DNA of 64,000 nt from Hofstenia miamia. Taxonomy: Eukaryota; Xenacoelomorpha; Acoela. Position numbers and translations under genes: made by a program. Each line of letters starts with the position of its first letter. The first letter of the stretch is position 1. The stretch spans positions 862,464 through 926,463 of the forward strand of contig SCFE01000068.1 of NCBI GenBank assembly GCA_004352715.1, read 5' to 3'. Shown here piece by piece: positions 35,600-48,966 of the stretch. The notes beneath the pieces are model-generated. The model was given only the letters and a program-made list of their open reading frames with translations, was not told the DNA's origin and ran no database searches.

Positions 35600-36075
35600 A
35601 TGCCGAAAACTACACCAAACGCAATAGAACTTATAATCAAACATCAAAGAGAAGGAGCATCTTCACGACGTATTTCTGAAATGCTAAAAGACTCCAAGAT
35701 CAACAGTAGCCCGAATCATCAAAACTCATTAGGATCGTGGTACATTTACTCCATTAAATTTCAAAAGAAAAGTCCCCAAAACAACACCAGCGTCCCAAAG
35801 AAATCTTATTCGACATGCTAGGGAAATGCGTTGCTTAATGATAATCAGCTAAAAGCCATGTGGAGCGATGGGAACAAATAAGCTAGTGTTCGTACAAAAA
35901 GGAATATTTTAAGTAAGAGTGGTATACCAGTTAGAATTGCTGCTCTCTCCGAAGTAATATTTATCAAATTTTCAAAGAATGCGACGTCAAATTTTTGTTG
36001 AAAAGTTTCTTAAAACAAAAATCAAATGTGGACTACTACAAAATGAATTTTATGCAATGTCCGATGTATGACTCC
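35600..36075 (+). pseudogene. Tc1-like transposase N-terminal remnant
   Basis: From ATG 35600 the ORF reads MPKTTPNAIELIIKHQREGA then SSRRISEMLKDSK, the first helix-turn-helix of a Tc1-type transposase. After about 45 residues the frame shifts; KRKVPKTTPASQRNLIRHA continues in another frame as the linker and second DNA-binding region. The DDE domain is absent or beyond recognition. Confidence 0.6.
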
Positions 36076-36216
36076 CTGCCTGGAAGAACTCACCAAATTT
36101 TGTCAGCTCGTCGATTCTTATAAAATATTAGAAACAAACTTTTTATGTAATTTCTTATGTTTCATAATGCATATTTTATGCTTTTGTTGTTGTATTTACA
36201 TTTACATGAGGTATTA

Positions 36217-36321
36217 CAATGGGTGGCCCAAAAAGTATGCATCAAAAGGTTGACATTGTAAATAGTATGCTTAGGTGCAAAAGTAATTTTGTTATTCCAA
36301 TTGAAGTTGCTCCAACCATTG
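36217..36321. mobile_element. Short mariner-like MITE
   Basis: CAATGGGTGGCCCAA at the left is inverse, with three mismatches, to TTGCTCCAACCATTG at the right, and TA dinucleotides flank both ends. Internally TTAGGTGCAAAAGTAATTTT resembles mariner terminal sequence (the Hsmar1/MADE1 type). The element is 105 bp and non-coding. Confidence 0.5.
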
Positions 36322-36323
36322 TA

Positions 36324-37174
36324 CCTTCAACGATGTGCCTACGGAATGCCAACATTTAACAAAAAAAACAATTAGTTCAGCATTTTTTGCAATGCAATCG
36401 AGCCTTTATTGAAACTTACTTGCCAATGCCGCGTGTTGGAAAAGCTTAAATAGTTTAGTATACTTTGGTCAATCATGGCCTTGGATCAATTCAAATGTAT
36501 TCTTTGTAAATAATATCGCAAATGTAACGTAGATAGATTGTTCACCATCACCTCTCAATTTACATTTGCTTTTGAATATGCATGGAAAAGAAAATCATTC
36601 CAATTTAATTTTAATAATCCTTGCAATGTTAGAAAAATACAAGGCCTTAAGCTTCTTTATTTTTATGAAGCTTCTTAAATGTTGAAGTATAAATCCGGCA
36701 GATTAAATTTTTTTTATTGCATGCAACTTCTGCTAAATTATAACTAGTTAGTTCTATCTATAAAAAACTGGAGCAAAATTACATAATCAAAAACAAAAAA
36801 ACTCAATTTATTGTAAAAATTTCTGAAAGATTCCAAAGATAAATTTAAGAATTGTTCTAATTGCAATACTGTAGGCTAATGAAACAATAAAATTTTCTGA
36901 ATATTTAGATTTTCATTGTATATTATCAACCAAACTATTTAAAATTCCCTCATTTTCAAATAAAACAAGAAATATTTTTTCAATTTATGCAGAGAAAGGG
37001 TGGGTAATTTCCCGGTTCCATTTCTGTGTGAATGTACAACAGGTAATGAAGAGTGTGAAAAAAACTTAAGATATAATATATTTGCTGAATATTCATTAGA
37101 TAAGAAAAATGGCATGCTGTGTTTTTAATAATTACCATGATATGACAAGATAACTTTCAGTCAAAATGACATCC
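36324..37174. other. No recognisable gene
   Basis: AT-rich spacer leading to a (TA)n array and gap. Confidence 0.4.
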
Positions 37175-38214
37175 CATATATATATATATATATATANNNN
37201 NNNNNNNNNNNNNNNNNNNNNNNNNNNNNNNNNNNNNNNNNNNNNNNNNNNNNNNNNNNNNNNNNNNNNNNNNNNNNNNNNNNNNNNNNNNNNNNNNNNN
37301 NNNNNNNNNNNNNNNNNNNNNNNNNNNNNNNNNNNNNNNNNNNNNNNNNNNNNNNNNNNNNNNNNNNNNNNNNNNNNNNNNNNNNNNNNNNNNNNNNNNN
37401 NNNNNNNNNNNNNNNNNNNNNNNNNNNNNNNNNNNNNNNNNNNNNNNNNNNNNNNNNNNNNNNNNNNNNNNNNNNNNNNNNNNNNNNNNNNNNNNNNNNN
37501 NNNNNNNNNNNNNNNNNNNNNNNNNNNNNNNNNNNNNNNNNNNNNNNNNNNNNNNNNNNNNNNNNNNNNNNNNNNNNNNNNNNNNNNNNNNNNNNNNNNN
37601 NNNNNNNNNNNNNNNNNNNNNNNNNNNNNNNNNNNNNNNNNNNNNNNNNNNNNNNNNNNNNNNNNNNNNNNNNNNNNNNNNNNNNNNNNNNNNNNNNNNN
37701 NNNNNNNNNNNNNNNNNNNNNNNNNNNNNNNNNNNNNNNNNNNNNNNNNNNNNNNNNNNNNNNNNNNNNNNNNNNNNNNNNNNNNNNNNNNNNNNNNNNN
37801 NNNNNNNNNNNNNNNNNNNNNNNNNNNNNNNNNNNNNNNNNNNNNNNNNNNNNNNNNNNNNNNNNNNNNNNNNNNNNNNNNNNNNNNNNNNNNNNNNNNN
37901 NNNNNNNNNNNNNNNNNNNNNNNNNNNNNNNNNNNNNNNNNNNNNNNNNNNNNNNNNNNNNNNNNNNNNNNNNNNNNNNNNNNNNNNNNNNNNNNNNNNN
38001 NNNNNNNNNNNNNNNNNNNNNNNNNNNNNNNNNNNNNNNNNNNNNNNNNNNNNNNNNNNNNNNNNNNNNNNNNNNNNNNNNNNNNNNNNNNNNNNNNNNN
38101 NNNNNNNNNNNNNNNNNNNNNNNNNNNNNNNNNNNNNNNNNNNNNNNNNNNNNNNNNNNNNNNNNNNNNNNNNNNNNNNNNNNNNNNNNNNNNNNNTATA
38201 TATATATATATATA
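37175..38214. repeat. (TA)n array containing a 1000-base N gap
   Basis: TA repeats occur on both sides of exactly 1000 N (37197-38196), a placeholder-sized gap. Reading frames across it have no meaning. Confidence 0.95.
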
Positions 38215-38526
38215 TTCCTTGAGCTAAAACCACAAAATTCGAATACACTTCAAATCCAAAAGAATTCATTTTGTGCAGTTAAATATGCGAAGGCTTACAG
38301 TATTACCATAAATATTGTAATGAGCATATCAAATTTAGTTAATTATATTATATATAAATGTATATATACATAAAGGTACTAAAACTAAACTTAAAGCACT
38401 GGTAGGAAAATATAATTTATATAGAAACTGTATTGATCCAAAATAATATCGTTTTATTTAGGAATGAGAACATAATCATTTTTGACTAAAAAAGGAACTT
38501 GTAGTACTCAAGTAAACATTTTTTGC

Positions 38527-40025
38527 CAGAGTTGGAATTAGGCTTGAATAAGAATTTAGATAAGACAATGGGGCTGGGTTTTGGCCTAACTTTTAATGGT
38601 AATTTAACCCTTTTGCCATGGGGAGGCGGCGGAATCCGCCCCCTGTGTATTTTTTTTGAGAAAACTTTTTCTGCAAAGCCAGTATGTCTGGCTCTTTATG
38701 ACTTTTTTTAAATAATTTTTCAAACTTTTTGCCAAATTTGGGCTTCAGAAATTGTTTACTTTTTGGTAAATAAGGCTTTTGTAGAAAATTTTTTTACTAC
38801 TTTTGAAGATAAGGTTTATATAAAAAGTTCTTTTTTAAAAACATTAATAGGAACATCTTTATGTGATAATAATAAATTATCTGATGATAAAAACTAACCT
38901 TGCTTATATTTTATTTTTATTTCGGAAAAAATTCTGGGCTACAATTTTTTTGTATTTTACAGAACCGAATTCCGAGTTTTCACAAATATTTATTATGTTA
39001 TTCCTGATGTTTTTTTCAACTGGTTTACATATTCTGACATGATTCGTTTTGATATCAGTTTTTCCTGATTATTTACAGTGTAATATTCATCTACATAATT
39101 TTATTATTGATTGTCCTTAAGGTAATTAAAATATATAATTACACTAACACATTTTTAATTATTCTAATTGTTTTATTTGACAAACTTTTATTTATTAAAA
39201 AGTTTTATTGAAAAAGTCAAATATAAAGTAATTACATAATTTTTCCTATATTATTTGCAAGTGATATCATTTTTTTATTTACGTCAATTAATTATTTTAG
39301 TACTTTATGTATATTGAAAGTTTATTCATCAATTGAATCATGGAAACAATTCAAATTGAAAAAGTAGACTAATTTTGTTCATAATTCTTGCAAAATGTAT
39401 GTAAAAACTGAGTAAAAACGTAATTGACGTCATTTTGACGACATTGTTTATGTCAGGGACAATATATATTATGATATTGTATAAAAAAATTAGTATTGCT
39501 TCATTATATTGCAAATGTTGAAAAAAATATTCATTAACATTATTTTTCTTCAAAAAGGTATTTTTTATATTTCAAATATTTTCCATTACAATTCTCCATT
39601 GTTAACACAAAGAAAAATTTTTACGAACCCAAATATTTTTTAGCAACTAGAATTAGTAACTAATACCACACTTCTCACGGAATTTCGTTAAAAATAAAGT
39701 AGAATTTCAGTCATAATAAGAAAAAGTCTGACAATAGTAAAAATCAGGCAAAAAATGTGATGACACATGAAAATGATGGCGTCATCACTGTTTTAGTGAC
39801 GTCATCACAATTATTTTTATATCAAATTGTTTGTAGAGGGTTATTAAATACTGGTGAAAAGTTTCATCAAAAATGAAGGTTTAATTTTTAAGAAAAGTTT
39901 GGGTGAGCGGAATCCGCCCCCCATGGCTAGACCATGGTGAAAAAGCCCATGGCAAATAGGTTTAAAAAAGAAGCCTAACTTTGACTTGCAAATGATAAAA
40001 TCATTCCTTATCTAGTCCAACACTG
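38527..40025. mobile_element. Possible hAT element interrupted by a piggyBac-like MITE
   Basis: The left end CAGAGTTGGAATTAGGC has partial inverse similarity to CTAGTCCAACACTG at the right. The same left end occurs at 43078 and, diverged, at 60262. No matching target duplication was seen, so the pairing is tentative. Confidence 0.4.
38604..39965. mobile_element. piggyBac-like non-autonomous element (TTAA target)
   Basis: TTAA precedes CCCTTTTGCCATGGG at the left, and CCCATGGCAAATAGGT precedes TTAA at the right, giving inverted termini of 15-16 bp with a TTAA duplication as in piggyBac-type transposition. Both subterminal regions carry the palindrome GGCGGAATCCGCC or a close form (38628-38640, 39907-39917). 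The 1.36 kb interior is very AT-rich and has no transposase. Confidence 0.68.
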
Positions 40026-43000
40026 ACTGCTCCAAGCAGCTGATGTAAGTTGATATAAGTTAATGTGAGTAAACAAAGAATTTTAGTAATTAATATGAAA
40101 ACTTATATTTTCACCAAGCATAAAAAGAGTATACAACTGGTAATAGAATTACAGTAATAGCTTCATTAATTGTGTTAATACTTACATTACCAAATTGAGA
40201 GAAAAGTAGCTGGCGCTAGTAAGATCTTATGAATTTTAAAATATTTGATACATTTGTCGAATTATGCAAATTATCCTATCAAATTCACAGTGAATTGCTA
40301 GTGGGCGCAAGACAGTGTTAGTGACACAATAGGAAAACATGATAGGCCGGGCCAGATTTGGGCTTCGATTTTGTCTAGAAAAAAGCCCAATTTCCATATC
40401 TTTGCTTTTCCAATAACAAATTATGCAACATATTTCGAAAACAGTATTTTTGCTTACATAATTTTGGAAGGTTTATAATGTAATTTAGGATTTTTTCCTT
40501 AAATTATGTATTACCTTTGTATCTCTGGTGGCTCATTTGGTGGGCTTGCACTGAAAAATCTACTTTATAATCGATATATTAAAAAACCAAGTAACATGGC
40601 AATATTTGGTCGTTTGGCAATTAGGGCAATATTGTCCTTTACGCCTGGTAATCATTTGGATTTTATTTATATTACCAATAATATTTTTTCAGATTTATTT
40701 CTTCAATCATACTTGATACAATATTGGGTCAGTTTGCTAGGGTGCTTGTTTCTTGATCCCATGAGATTTTCAGTTTCTAGTTTCAAGAGACTCGTGAGTG
40801 GGATAAGTATTTCAGTGATACTTCGAGCAAAATGATACTGCGATCAGAATTGAGAAATTGGAATCCCAACTTTCAGAATTTTGAAAAATTTTTTTGCTAA
40901 TAGGGAAAGTTATGTTTACGATCTCATAGGATATTTAAATAGACTCGGGATAGATTTAAATTTTCAGTGCCAAAAAACACTATGGCTCGAATTTCGCAAA
41001 TACTAAATATCTTGTATCATAATTAATATAAATTTATACATAATTTCCTAAAAAATGTCATTCGAAAAGCAATATGGAAAAGAAAAGCTATACAAAAGCA
41101 AAAAAAGTATAATTCAAAAATTTAATTTGCACTTAAATAACAGCTAAATAGCAGTTTTGCAGTCTCATTATTAGCAAAAGGTCACTATTGACTACTGATC
41201 AAATTTCAATATTGGCACCAACAAAGAACCAATACTGTATTTGTCGATAATGTGATCTTAATAGGGAAAGCCCTTTGCCCAGCTCTACTCAAGCCCCTAG
41301 CACTCGCAAGCATAGAACATCGAACACAAACAGGAAATAATACTGAAGAATACAATAAATTTGAGGAAAACAAAAAAGTAAAAAATATATTTTCAATTTT
41401 TGCACATAACTAATGCATAGTGCCTCAAAGATCATGTTTTAGTATTTTTAAAAATAAATTCGTTGAAATTTAGTGCAATTCTAATAAAATATCCTTCTGC
41501 TTAATTTTGCTATTACCTGTTAAAGAGTCCGAAATTATTTTAGATAAATTCACAAAATACAAAAGAAAGGTAATTAAAAACCGTTTTCGAATTTATTACG
41601 TAAATTTGAGAAAATAATTGATTAATACAAGAACGATTTTAAAGGTGTTCCTAGCAAAAAATTTCTACGGCAATATTATCAGAATCTTTGTTACGATAAC
41701 AACAAGTTTTTACATTGTGCTTTGCGTTGTCATTTTCTAAACTAATTTTTTTCATAATTTGTACAAAATTATTTAATTTGTTTCCACTAAATTTCATCTT
41801 AGATCAATATTAGAGATATCTAATTATGCACTGCAATTCCTTATAAAATCACCCAAGATTTGATTTATAGGCATTTAATAAACTAATTTATATATTGTTT
41901 CAATAGATAATTTTCCTATATATTCCAGGCAATTAGGTGAAGCTCGAAATCTTTTATTTTTTTAGAAATATTATATCTATTAAAAATAGGGTAACAAATT
42001 TTCTCAAATTACTTACTATATAATCCAAATGACGTTTTCGATATACATACATACTACTACATGTCAACCCATACTGTTTGTTCAACTGTAATGGCATTAG
42101 AGAATAATAACAGATATTTGCTTAATGCTAATATATTAGTGGCAACTCTCTCGCACTATCAAATAAAAATTTATTTGAGTAGCTTAGCTTGGTGCTGCGG
42201 CACAAATGGCAAAACTACGTCTTCGTTTAAAACGAAGATGATTTATGAATTTAGCAAATTCCTAAGTTCTTTTCTATAAAAATATATAAAACATCCATGT
42301 TTCCAAGAATCTCAATCCTCTCGGAGCTGTTTCGAGTTATTTGCTGGGCATCAATAGAATAGAGCTCAGATTTTCCGCATAGTTCGCATTTTTCAATTCT
42401 TAATTTTAAACATGAAATAGATTCAAACAATCTCAAGATGTCTATAACTTTATAGAGTTCTTCTTTTTGCCTCCAAATGTATTGTCATCCAGAAGGAATG
42501 TTGCTTTAAGCTTGCCACATCTTCATTAGATTCTAAAATAGGCATTACGCCAATTGCAAAAATGCGTTTTATATAATTCAATTGGTATAGTAAATTAATG
42601 ATAATTTGATTAAAACGTAAATTTTTTATATCTAACGATTTACTGTTATGTTTCTAAAATCAATGCAATTAACTCATGTTCTTCTTAGAAATTAATTGAA
42701 CTGACACGTGGAAATGGGTCAGTTTCTAAGAGCAGTATTAAGATCCTACAAAATGCAATATTGTTTACAAATTCAAACAATGAATAACTTCAAATATCAA
42801 CAAAAATTTAGTGGTATACTCTCTAAAAAAATGTAATGAATATTTTGTATTGCTTAGAAATCATGTAGATACTACTAAAGTTTCTTTAATAGATTTTCTT
42901 AAATATTTAATAAATTGATCAGCATCACACAAAAAGTGGTACTTCCGGTTTCTAATAACAGTTCTAATATTTGTACAGTTATTAAAATGTTATGGCAGCA
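40026..43000. other. No recognisable gene
   Basis: Three kilobases of AT-rich DNA. A 109-codon ORF at 40506-40835 (MYYLCISGGSFGGLALKNL) shows no recognisable family and is considered doubtful. GGCCGGGCCAGATTTGGGCT near 40345 resembles hAT subterminal sequence. Confidence 0.4.
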
Positions 43001-43077
43001 CAGAGTTTGACATGGACTTGGGCTAAAACAGAGTCGAGAATTCGTTGAAAAAAAATAAAGTTCGTAAGAGTTCACGT

Positions 43078-43135
43078 CAGAGTTGGAATTAGGCCAATTT
43101 TTTGGGCCCAAGCCCAGCCTGGTCCATTTCAAAAT
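43078..43135 (+). mobile_element. hAT-type terminus (CAGAGTTGGAATTAGG family)
   Basis: CAGAGTTGGAATTAGGCC is followed by GGGCCCAAGCCCAGCCTGG, the terminal plus subterminal layout of hAT elements. It shares its first 17 bases with the end at 38527. The partner end is not identified. Confidence 0.5.
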
Positions 43136-43139
43136 ACCA

Positions 43140-43889
43140 ATTACAAATATGTTTCTTTTACGCCTAATAGAGGCACATGAGCTTTACAATTAGTCGAATT
43201 TGATTTGACAATTTCATAATGTATTGATTGATATTTGAATGGTTGCACATCCACTTTAGTCCGTCAATAATGCTAATTCACTGATTCAAATTGCATTGTT
43301 AACCTTAATACAATAAACGTGTCATACAGAGCCGTAGGCTTGGAGCAGATGGGAGCCCTTCCTGTAAATGACTTCATTTGGCTATCAATAGCATTGAATG
43401 TGCATTTTCACAAATGTTACCAATGAAGAAAAAAATTTTCAAATTGTTTTAAATTTGTGCATAGATTAAACTTAAATTTCTCAGAGATTTTCTTAACTTT
43501 TTGTTTGTTACTTTTTTGTTAAACGCTTTCATCTCAAAAAACAGAGCGCACAATGCAAATGACGTGCGTCTCCTCTTTTTATAAATGAGACTGCTTATAT
43601 ATTTTAATATTTTGCTTAGACTCTTATGGAAAACATATAAAGCTGTTGTCATTTATAGAATTGTAATGGTAAGTGAGATAATGACGATTTTTCGCGTAAC
43701 TGACCACGATTCATCAATATGTTTAATCTCCTGATATTTTATTATTAACTGGGCATGGAAAAACTTAACTGCCAATTTTCACTGAAATCGCTTATTGTAA
43801 TTAGCTGTTTGCATCTAAATAAACTTCTTTTATCCAAAAATTTCATAAAAAATAATTCTATATGGAGATGAAATTTGTGTTTATTTTAA
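43140..43889. other. No recognisable gene
   Basis: AT-rich spacer before a LINE remnant. Confidence 0.4.
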
Positions 43890-43949
43890 TTTGTATATAT
43901 ATTTCTACATGTTCTACAAAACTATTGGAGTTTCACTAAAAACTAACGC

Positions 43950-45266
43950 ATTATCAATTTGGATTTGTTACAAAACGCTCAACAGTAACTTAATTTCTTA
44001 TTTTAATGGATCGATTGTAGACTCCGATTTCGATGGAAATAAGTCATGTATGACATTATATCTTGACTTTAGTAAAGCTTTCGATAAAGTTCTACATGGA
44101 CTCCTTTTAGAAAAACTAAGCAGATTGAATGCACAGCATAATTTTCTAAATTTAATTGCACCATACCATAGACAACTAAATAATAGTATTTAGTTATCTA
44201 TGACCATACTTATTAAATAGAACTCAACTGGTTACTGTAAACAACACAAAATCTGAATTGCTTCCAGCTACTAGTGGTGTACCACAGGGAACTATACTTG
44301 AACCTCTATTTTTATTTCCTTTATTAATGATTTTCCTGATCAAATTATTGATACAATGCCACTTCTATTTGCTAATGATACAAAGATAATAGGTCAAAAC
44401 TGCACTGATTTACAATCAGATCTAAACCTGTTTTTGTTGTGGGCAAAAGAAAACAGAATGGAATTTAACTTTTCAACTATTTACTATTATGTCTCCAGAA
44501 ACTACTATTCAGCTAAGTAATGATGTAAGATTAATTTCTTCATCTTCTGTTAAAGATCTTGGCGTTACGAACTCAAATTATTTTTCTTGGAGTGAACATA
44601 TATCAAAGAAATTGAAATCATGTAACAAGGCTTTTATTTCTATTATAAGAACTATACCATTCAATACTAACTTCCAAATAAAATAGAATCTCTATAATTC
44701 ATTGATTTTACAAGCTCTTCTTTATGCTCCTCCAATTTGGTATGCAAATAAAATTGATGTAAATCGTTTAGAAAAATTTCAGAGAAAATGCTCTCGTTGG
44801 ATGATACAAAAAGAAAATTTCAAGTCTCATTTAATTCTATTAAATATTTTGCCTATCTCTTTTAAACTTCAACTTTTTGATCTTTTACTTTTAATAAGCT
44901 CCTAAACAATAAATTTGATTTTAAAATCTATAACTTTGTATACTTTAAGACTGTACGTCGTTCAAATTTTAGAAATTCAAATCATATTATCTTTGAAAGC
45001 AAAATGTGTAGAAAATTAAAGTAATTTCAATATTCATTGAAAACCTCTATTAATCTTCTTAGTGCACTAAAAGATGTAAATCTCAATTTTTTGGAAGTTT
45101 TTCAAAGCAAATTATACAATTGAAGATACTTGCGCCCATTAAATTGTCTGCCCTTGTAATACATGTCGCCCAAAACAAGGATTAAACTTTTATTAATGCA
45201 GTCTAATATATTTGTAAGGTAACTTTTTGTTTAAATAAAAATCTCTTAATAATAATAATAATAATA
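43950..45266 (+). mobile_element. Decayed LINE reverse transcriptase with (TAA)n tail
   Basis: In order across frame changes: TLYLDFSKAFDKVLHG (motif A, 44051-44100), LPATSGVPQGTILEPL (motif B, about 44265), LLFANDTKI (motif C, about 44365), VKDLGV (about 44550), and the thumb and C-terminal region YAPPIWYANKIDVNRLEKFQ. The catalytic FADD box reads FAND. Its 3' end is a short (TAA)n array at 45247-45266. It is a CR1/jockey-like family distinct from the element at 3190-5815. Confidence 0.8.
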
Positions 45267-46062
45267 CTAAGTAATGACTAATTTTACTTTATCAGAAATT
45301 TACTGATGTTAATCATCATTTGAATTGAGAGAGATCGGATAATAAATATTTTCGTTTCATTATCAAACGATTGTCCTGCTCTTTTAAGTTCATAAAGATT
45401 CAATTTGAGGCATGAATTTGCAGAATGTGTTGAATTTACATCAGAGGTGACAGCTTACTCGAAAGACATATTTTCAGTATTAGAGTTTTAAGTTGTAAAT
45501 AAATGCCGAAATTTGTTTGAAATTCGTTCAAATAAAGTGCACAGACCACTGGTCAACATTCATATCAGCTGTATGAATCTAAGGCACTCCGGTATGACCT
45601 AAAAACCTTAGATGGGATCACTCGAAGTAGGCATTATAATTTTCAGTTTTAAATATTGAAAAAACGTAAACTTTGCTATCAATTTAAATGTTCTAAACAA
45701 CAGAGTAAAGGAGGAATTTTATATTCCCAATATATTTGACAAAGTCTTATAATTGCCTAATTTATGCAAATAATTGTAATATAGAGATCAAATGGAGTAA
45801 TTCCAAAGACAATGGGAAATTAGTAATGGCTAATAAATTAAATCAAAATTCAGAAATTTTCTTCTCAATTTTTGTAACAGCTTACGTCATTTGATAATTC
45901 CACCCATAATTTGAAGCGTGGGTTTACCTTTCATAAATCAAAAATCGTTGAAATTTTATGGATTTAAACGTTGGCATATCTTTGTTAATACCGAAAATTA
46001 TTCGAAATTGGTCCTGATTATCAAAAATAATAGGGTTTACAATATTGTACCATCGTGTATAG
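45267..46062. other. No recognisable gene
   Basis: AT-rich. Any upstream GPCR exons (TM1-TM2) would be expected here or further left, but none was recognised. Confidence 0.35.
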
Positions 46063-46441
46063 TTTCTTGCTAATTCATTTCTGATCATCACCACAATTGC
46101 TGTAGAAAGATTTACTGCTGTGATGTTTCCAATATTCTACCATGGATATCTAGATATTGTATCTAAATGTCCATGATTCTACAAACAAAGGCTTAACAAA
46201 AGAGTTTGCTTCGTGCTGTTGTGCTTACCCTGGATTTGGTCATGCACTGTTTACATTGTCAAAAAATATACTACGTTGAGATTTCGGGATGGGTCATGCA
46301 TTAAACATTTCTCTGGTGAAGCTTCAGTTATATATGCTTCTGCTAGCCTAATCAGCTATTATATTTTGCTATTAATTTTACCAAGTGTACGTTACATTTG
46401 CATTGCAGTAAAACTCGCCAAAACAGCAAAGTATAATCAAG
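46063..46441 (+). pseudogene. Rhodopsin-like GPCR exon, TM3-TM5, with one stop
   Basis: The frame reads FLANSFLIITTIAVERFTAV (TM3 with an E-R-F in place of DRY), MFPIFY, then NKRVCFVLLCLPWIWSC (TM4 with the conserved Trp). It continues with a loop containing a Cys (DGSCIKHF), then YILLLILPSVRYICIAVKLA (TM5 with its Pro). It ends CAAG|GTATTT, a splice donor in phase 1. A TAG just upstream may belong to a TATAG acceptor, so the exon could start at 46063. One in-frame TGA at 46174-46176, in the second intracellular loop, breaks it. TM6-TM7 would lie on a later exon not found. The ligand is unknown. It could be a pseudogene, or a gene with an assembly error. Confidence 0.68.
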
Positions 46442-48966
46442 GTATTTCAATTTAGTATTTTAGGTTTATATCAAGAGCAAATCTCGACTATTATTTTCCT
46501 TTCATAATAATACTGTGAAATACAATGAATAGAATAAAAATGTTTAAATATTATTTCAGTCAATAACATTTAAATGCAATTTATTAACATTTCTAAGACC
46601 TTTGCATAAGTTTCAGTCAGAGGTGCACCCAGAGGGGGGGGGAACTGTGGGAACACCCCCCCACCCCTCAACAGAGCACAGATGCTTCCATTCCTCATGA
46701 AATGTATGCTGATATGATAACATAGTACATATAAATTAAGCAATAATTAATTGATATTTAGGTTCACTAAGAACGTTCTCAAAAGCATTAATGGATGAAA
46801 ATCTTGGTGAAACATAATAAAGTCCCAATTCGAAAATCAATATTGTCCTGCCTAGTAAATTAATACAGTATTGGCAATTGCACGTGTATCTTAGGGTTAA
46901 ATGACATTGGGATTTAAAATAATACACCTCCCCCTTTGGATTTTCTTAAAGCTTTGTTCAAAATTCTATCCCTTCTAAATAGTGCATATATATATATATA
47001 TATAAATCGTCATAACTAATACATCTATATGTACTATATGTGAATTTTGAAAGTAAATTTTTATTCAACCGCTACCTCTCACATTTATATCATTTATTTT
47101 CCTGTAGTTGGCTAGCTTGTTGTCGGATATATTATGGTTTTAGAAGAAATGAGCCTTCTCAACAGTTTCGAATTATAATTTTTTTAGTTTCGTAATGGCC
47201 AAGCCTCAACATTGATGCTCAGTGGAAGATTTATAAGAAGTGTAGTGGGAGCGACGTACTTTTGCAATCACAATATATGCCAGTGTTCTATATGCGATTA
47301 TTTACGTCAGAAAATTTTTATCAATATTTTCAGGCTTGCTTACCTTACTAATGTAACTATCGATCATCATATAAAGGAAATTAATGAATCACAAAATTAG
47401 ATGTTACTTGTCTTGCAGAACTTCGAAGGCAACTATGAACCACGCTATCAGTCCTGACCTGTGATCAAGTTAACTTGTTTCTGGAATGGGTCGCAATAGG
47501 CACGTTGAGCACGGAAAGGTTCAGTACGTTATTAGGAAAAAGGTGTGTGATCCCAAATATCTTTAAAGTGATAAGGTCACTCAGAGCAACATATTTGATT
47601 ATTTTCATTGATTTAATTTAATGGTATATTTGTTCAGAAGTAGACCAAATATAACCAAGGGCATTTTAATGTATTCTCTATGAATTAATAACTATGTATG
47701 TTCTCTTTGTGTTGCGTGTTTGCAACAGGTGTATTCTCCTCAAATAAGGATTAGAAAGTTTTGAATATTAATTCAATTTATTCTCGAAGTAAATTTTTAA
47801 AGCGAATCAATAATCTGAATTGAATTTCTCCAGTGTATTTACACCACGCTTTATATTGGCAACTTGAAAAAAGCTCTTGGAAAGAATGCAATTTCATATA
47901 AGTTGAGCAAGTTGTATTAATTTAAATGGGTATGTTTGCCAAGGAGAAAATGCCTCACAATTTGGAGCTGATTTTTCGGATGCTCTAAAACTAATTTTAA
48001 GTTTAATTGCTTATAAAAAAGCAATATTTTGAAGCTGATTTGTATCAGGAGCTTACGCAGAGGGGATTTAGCATTATGTCCATGTCAAGGGCGCACCGAG
48101 AAAAGTGGATGGGGAGGCATGAACTGATGATTTACCAGTTTACCATATATTTTTTAAAAATGCATACACAATTACTTATACTAAAATGAAATATGTTTGA
48201 TAATGTATCTCGATGAGCACATACATAAGATTGAAATATTTATAAAGTTCACTTTATATTTCAGAAATTTGCCTGCTTTTCTTGTTAAGAGTATTCTATT
48301 TCTATTTATAATTAAGGTGGATGACGCAGGGCATTTATGGGGTTGAAAGTAGCGTGATATTACCATTTGCATGCAACCATAAAATGGAGCTTTAAAGCAT
48401 TACATGCATTTGTTTTTTAAATTTAATTAGCAGAATTAACCTCACGATAGACCATTGACCCTGTAAACATTTTGTAATTGGAAAGTATTGAATGTAATTT
48501 TCTAAAGGCAGCGAGAACAATTTAAATTAATTAATCGTTATATTACAGTGTGAAAGAAAACAAAGATGTGGGTGTTTTATGGTACATGGCAATTTATGCA
48601 GGTGGTAGATGTCAAATACATTTTTGTGGTGATCTTGTGTGTGCTTTGTGTAATGTTCTGCGGTCAAGACAATTTTCTTGGCCGTAGCTGGCCGTTAGCC
48701 ATGATTTTTTGGCGTTGTCGGCGGTATTTTCTACTACTAAGTGAAATACTGCAATTTTCAATGGAACGATTAAAACATGCTCATGGATCGAACAATTACA
48801 GAAAATGGTCAAAGTGACTAAGTTTTAGAATCAAAAATACAAATAAAACTGATGGAATAAATTTGTTCAGAAATTAATCTGCCGCTGGCATTTTTGCCGT
48901 AAAGCAAAATTCTGGCTGCAGCGTGATGTTGACCACTCCCAGGGCCTCAGAACTCTAGCTCATATA
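46442..48966. other. No recognisable gene
   Basis: Contains a G10...C7 hairpin patch at 46633-46667 (GGTGCACCCAGAGGGG nearby recalls repeat ends) and a (TA)n array at 46985-47006. ORFs of 60-83 codons show no family features. Confidence 0.4.

Noticed and set aside
37157-38269. ORFs of more than 350 codons across 37.2-38.2 kb and 53.4-54.8 kb
   Set aside because: They consist almost wholly of N and (TA)n translated as Ile-Tyr repeats. Only the part after 54543 has coding content, in a different frame from the longest ORF.
40506-40835. 109-codon ORF as a gene
   Set aside because: No recognisable domain, no splice or polyadenylation context, AT-rich composition; within chance length for this DNA.
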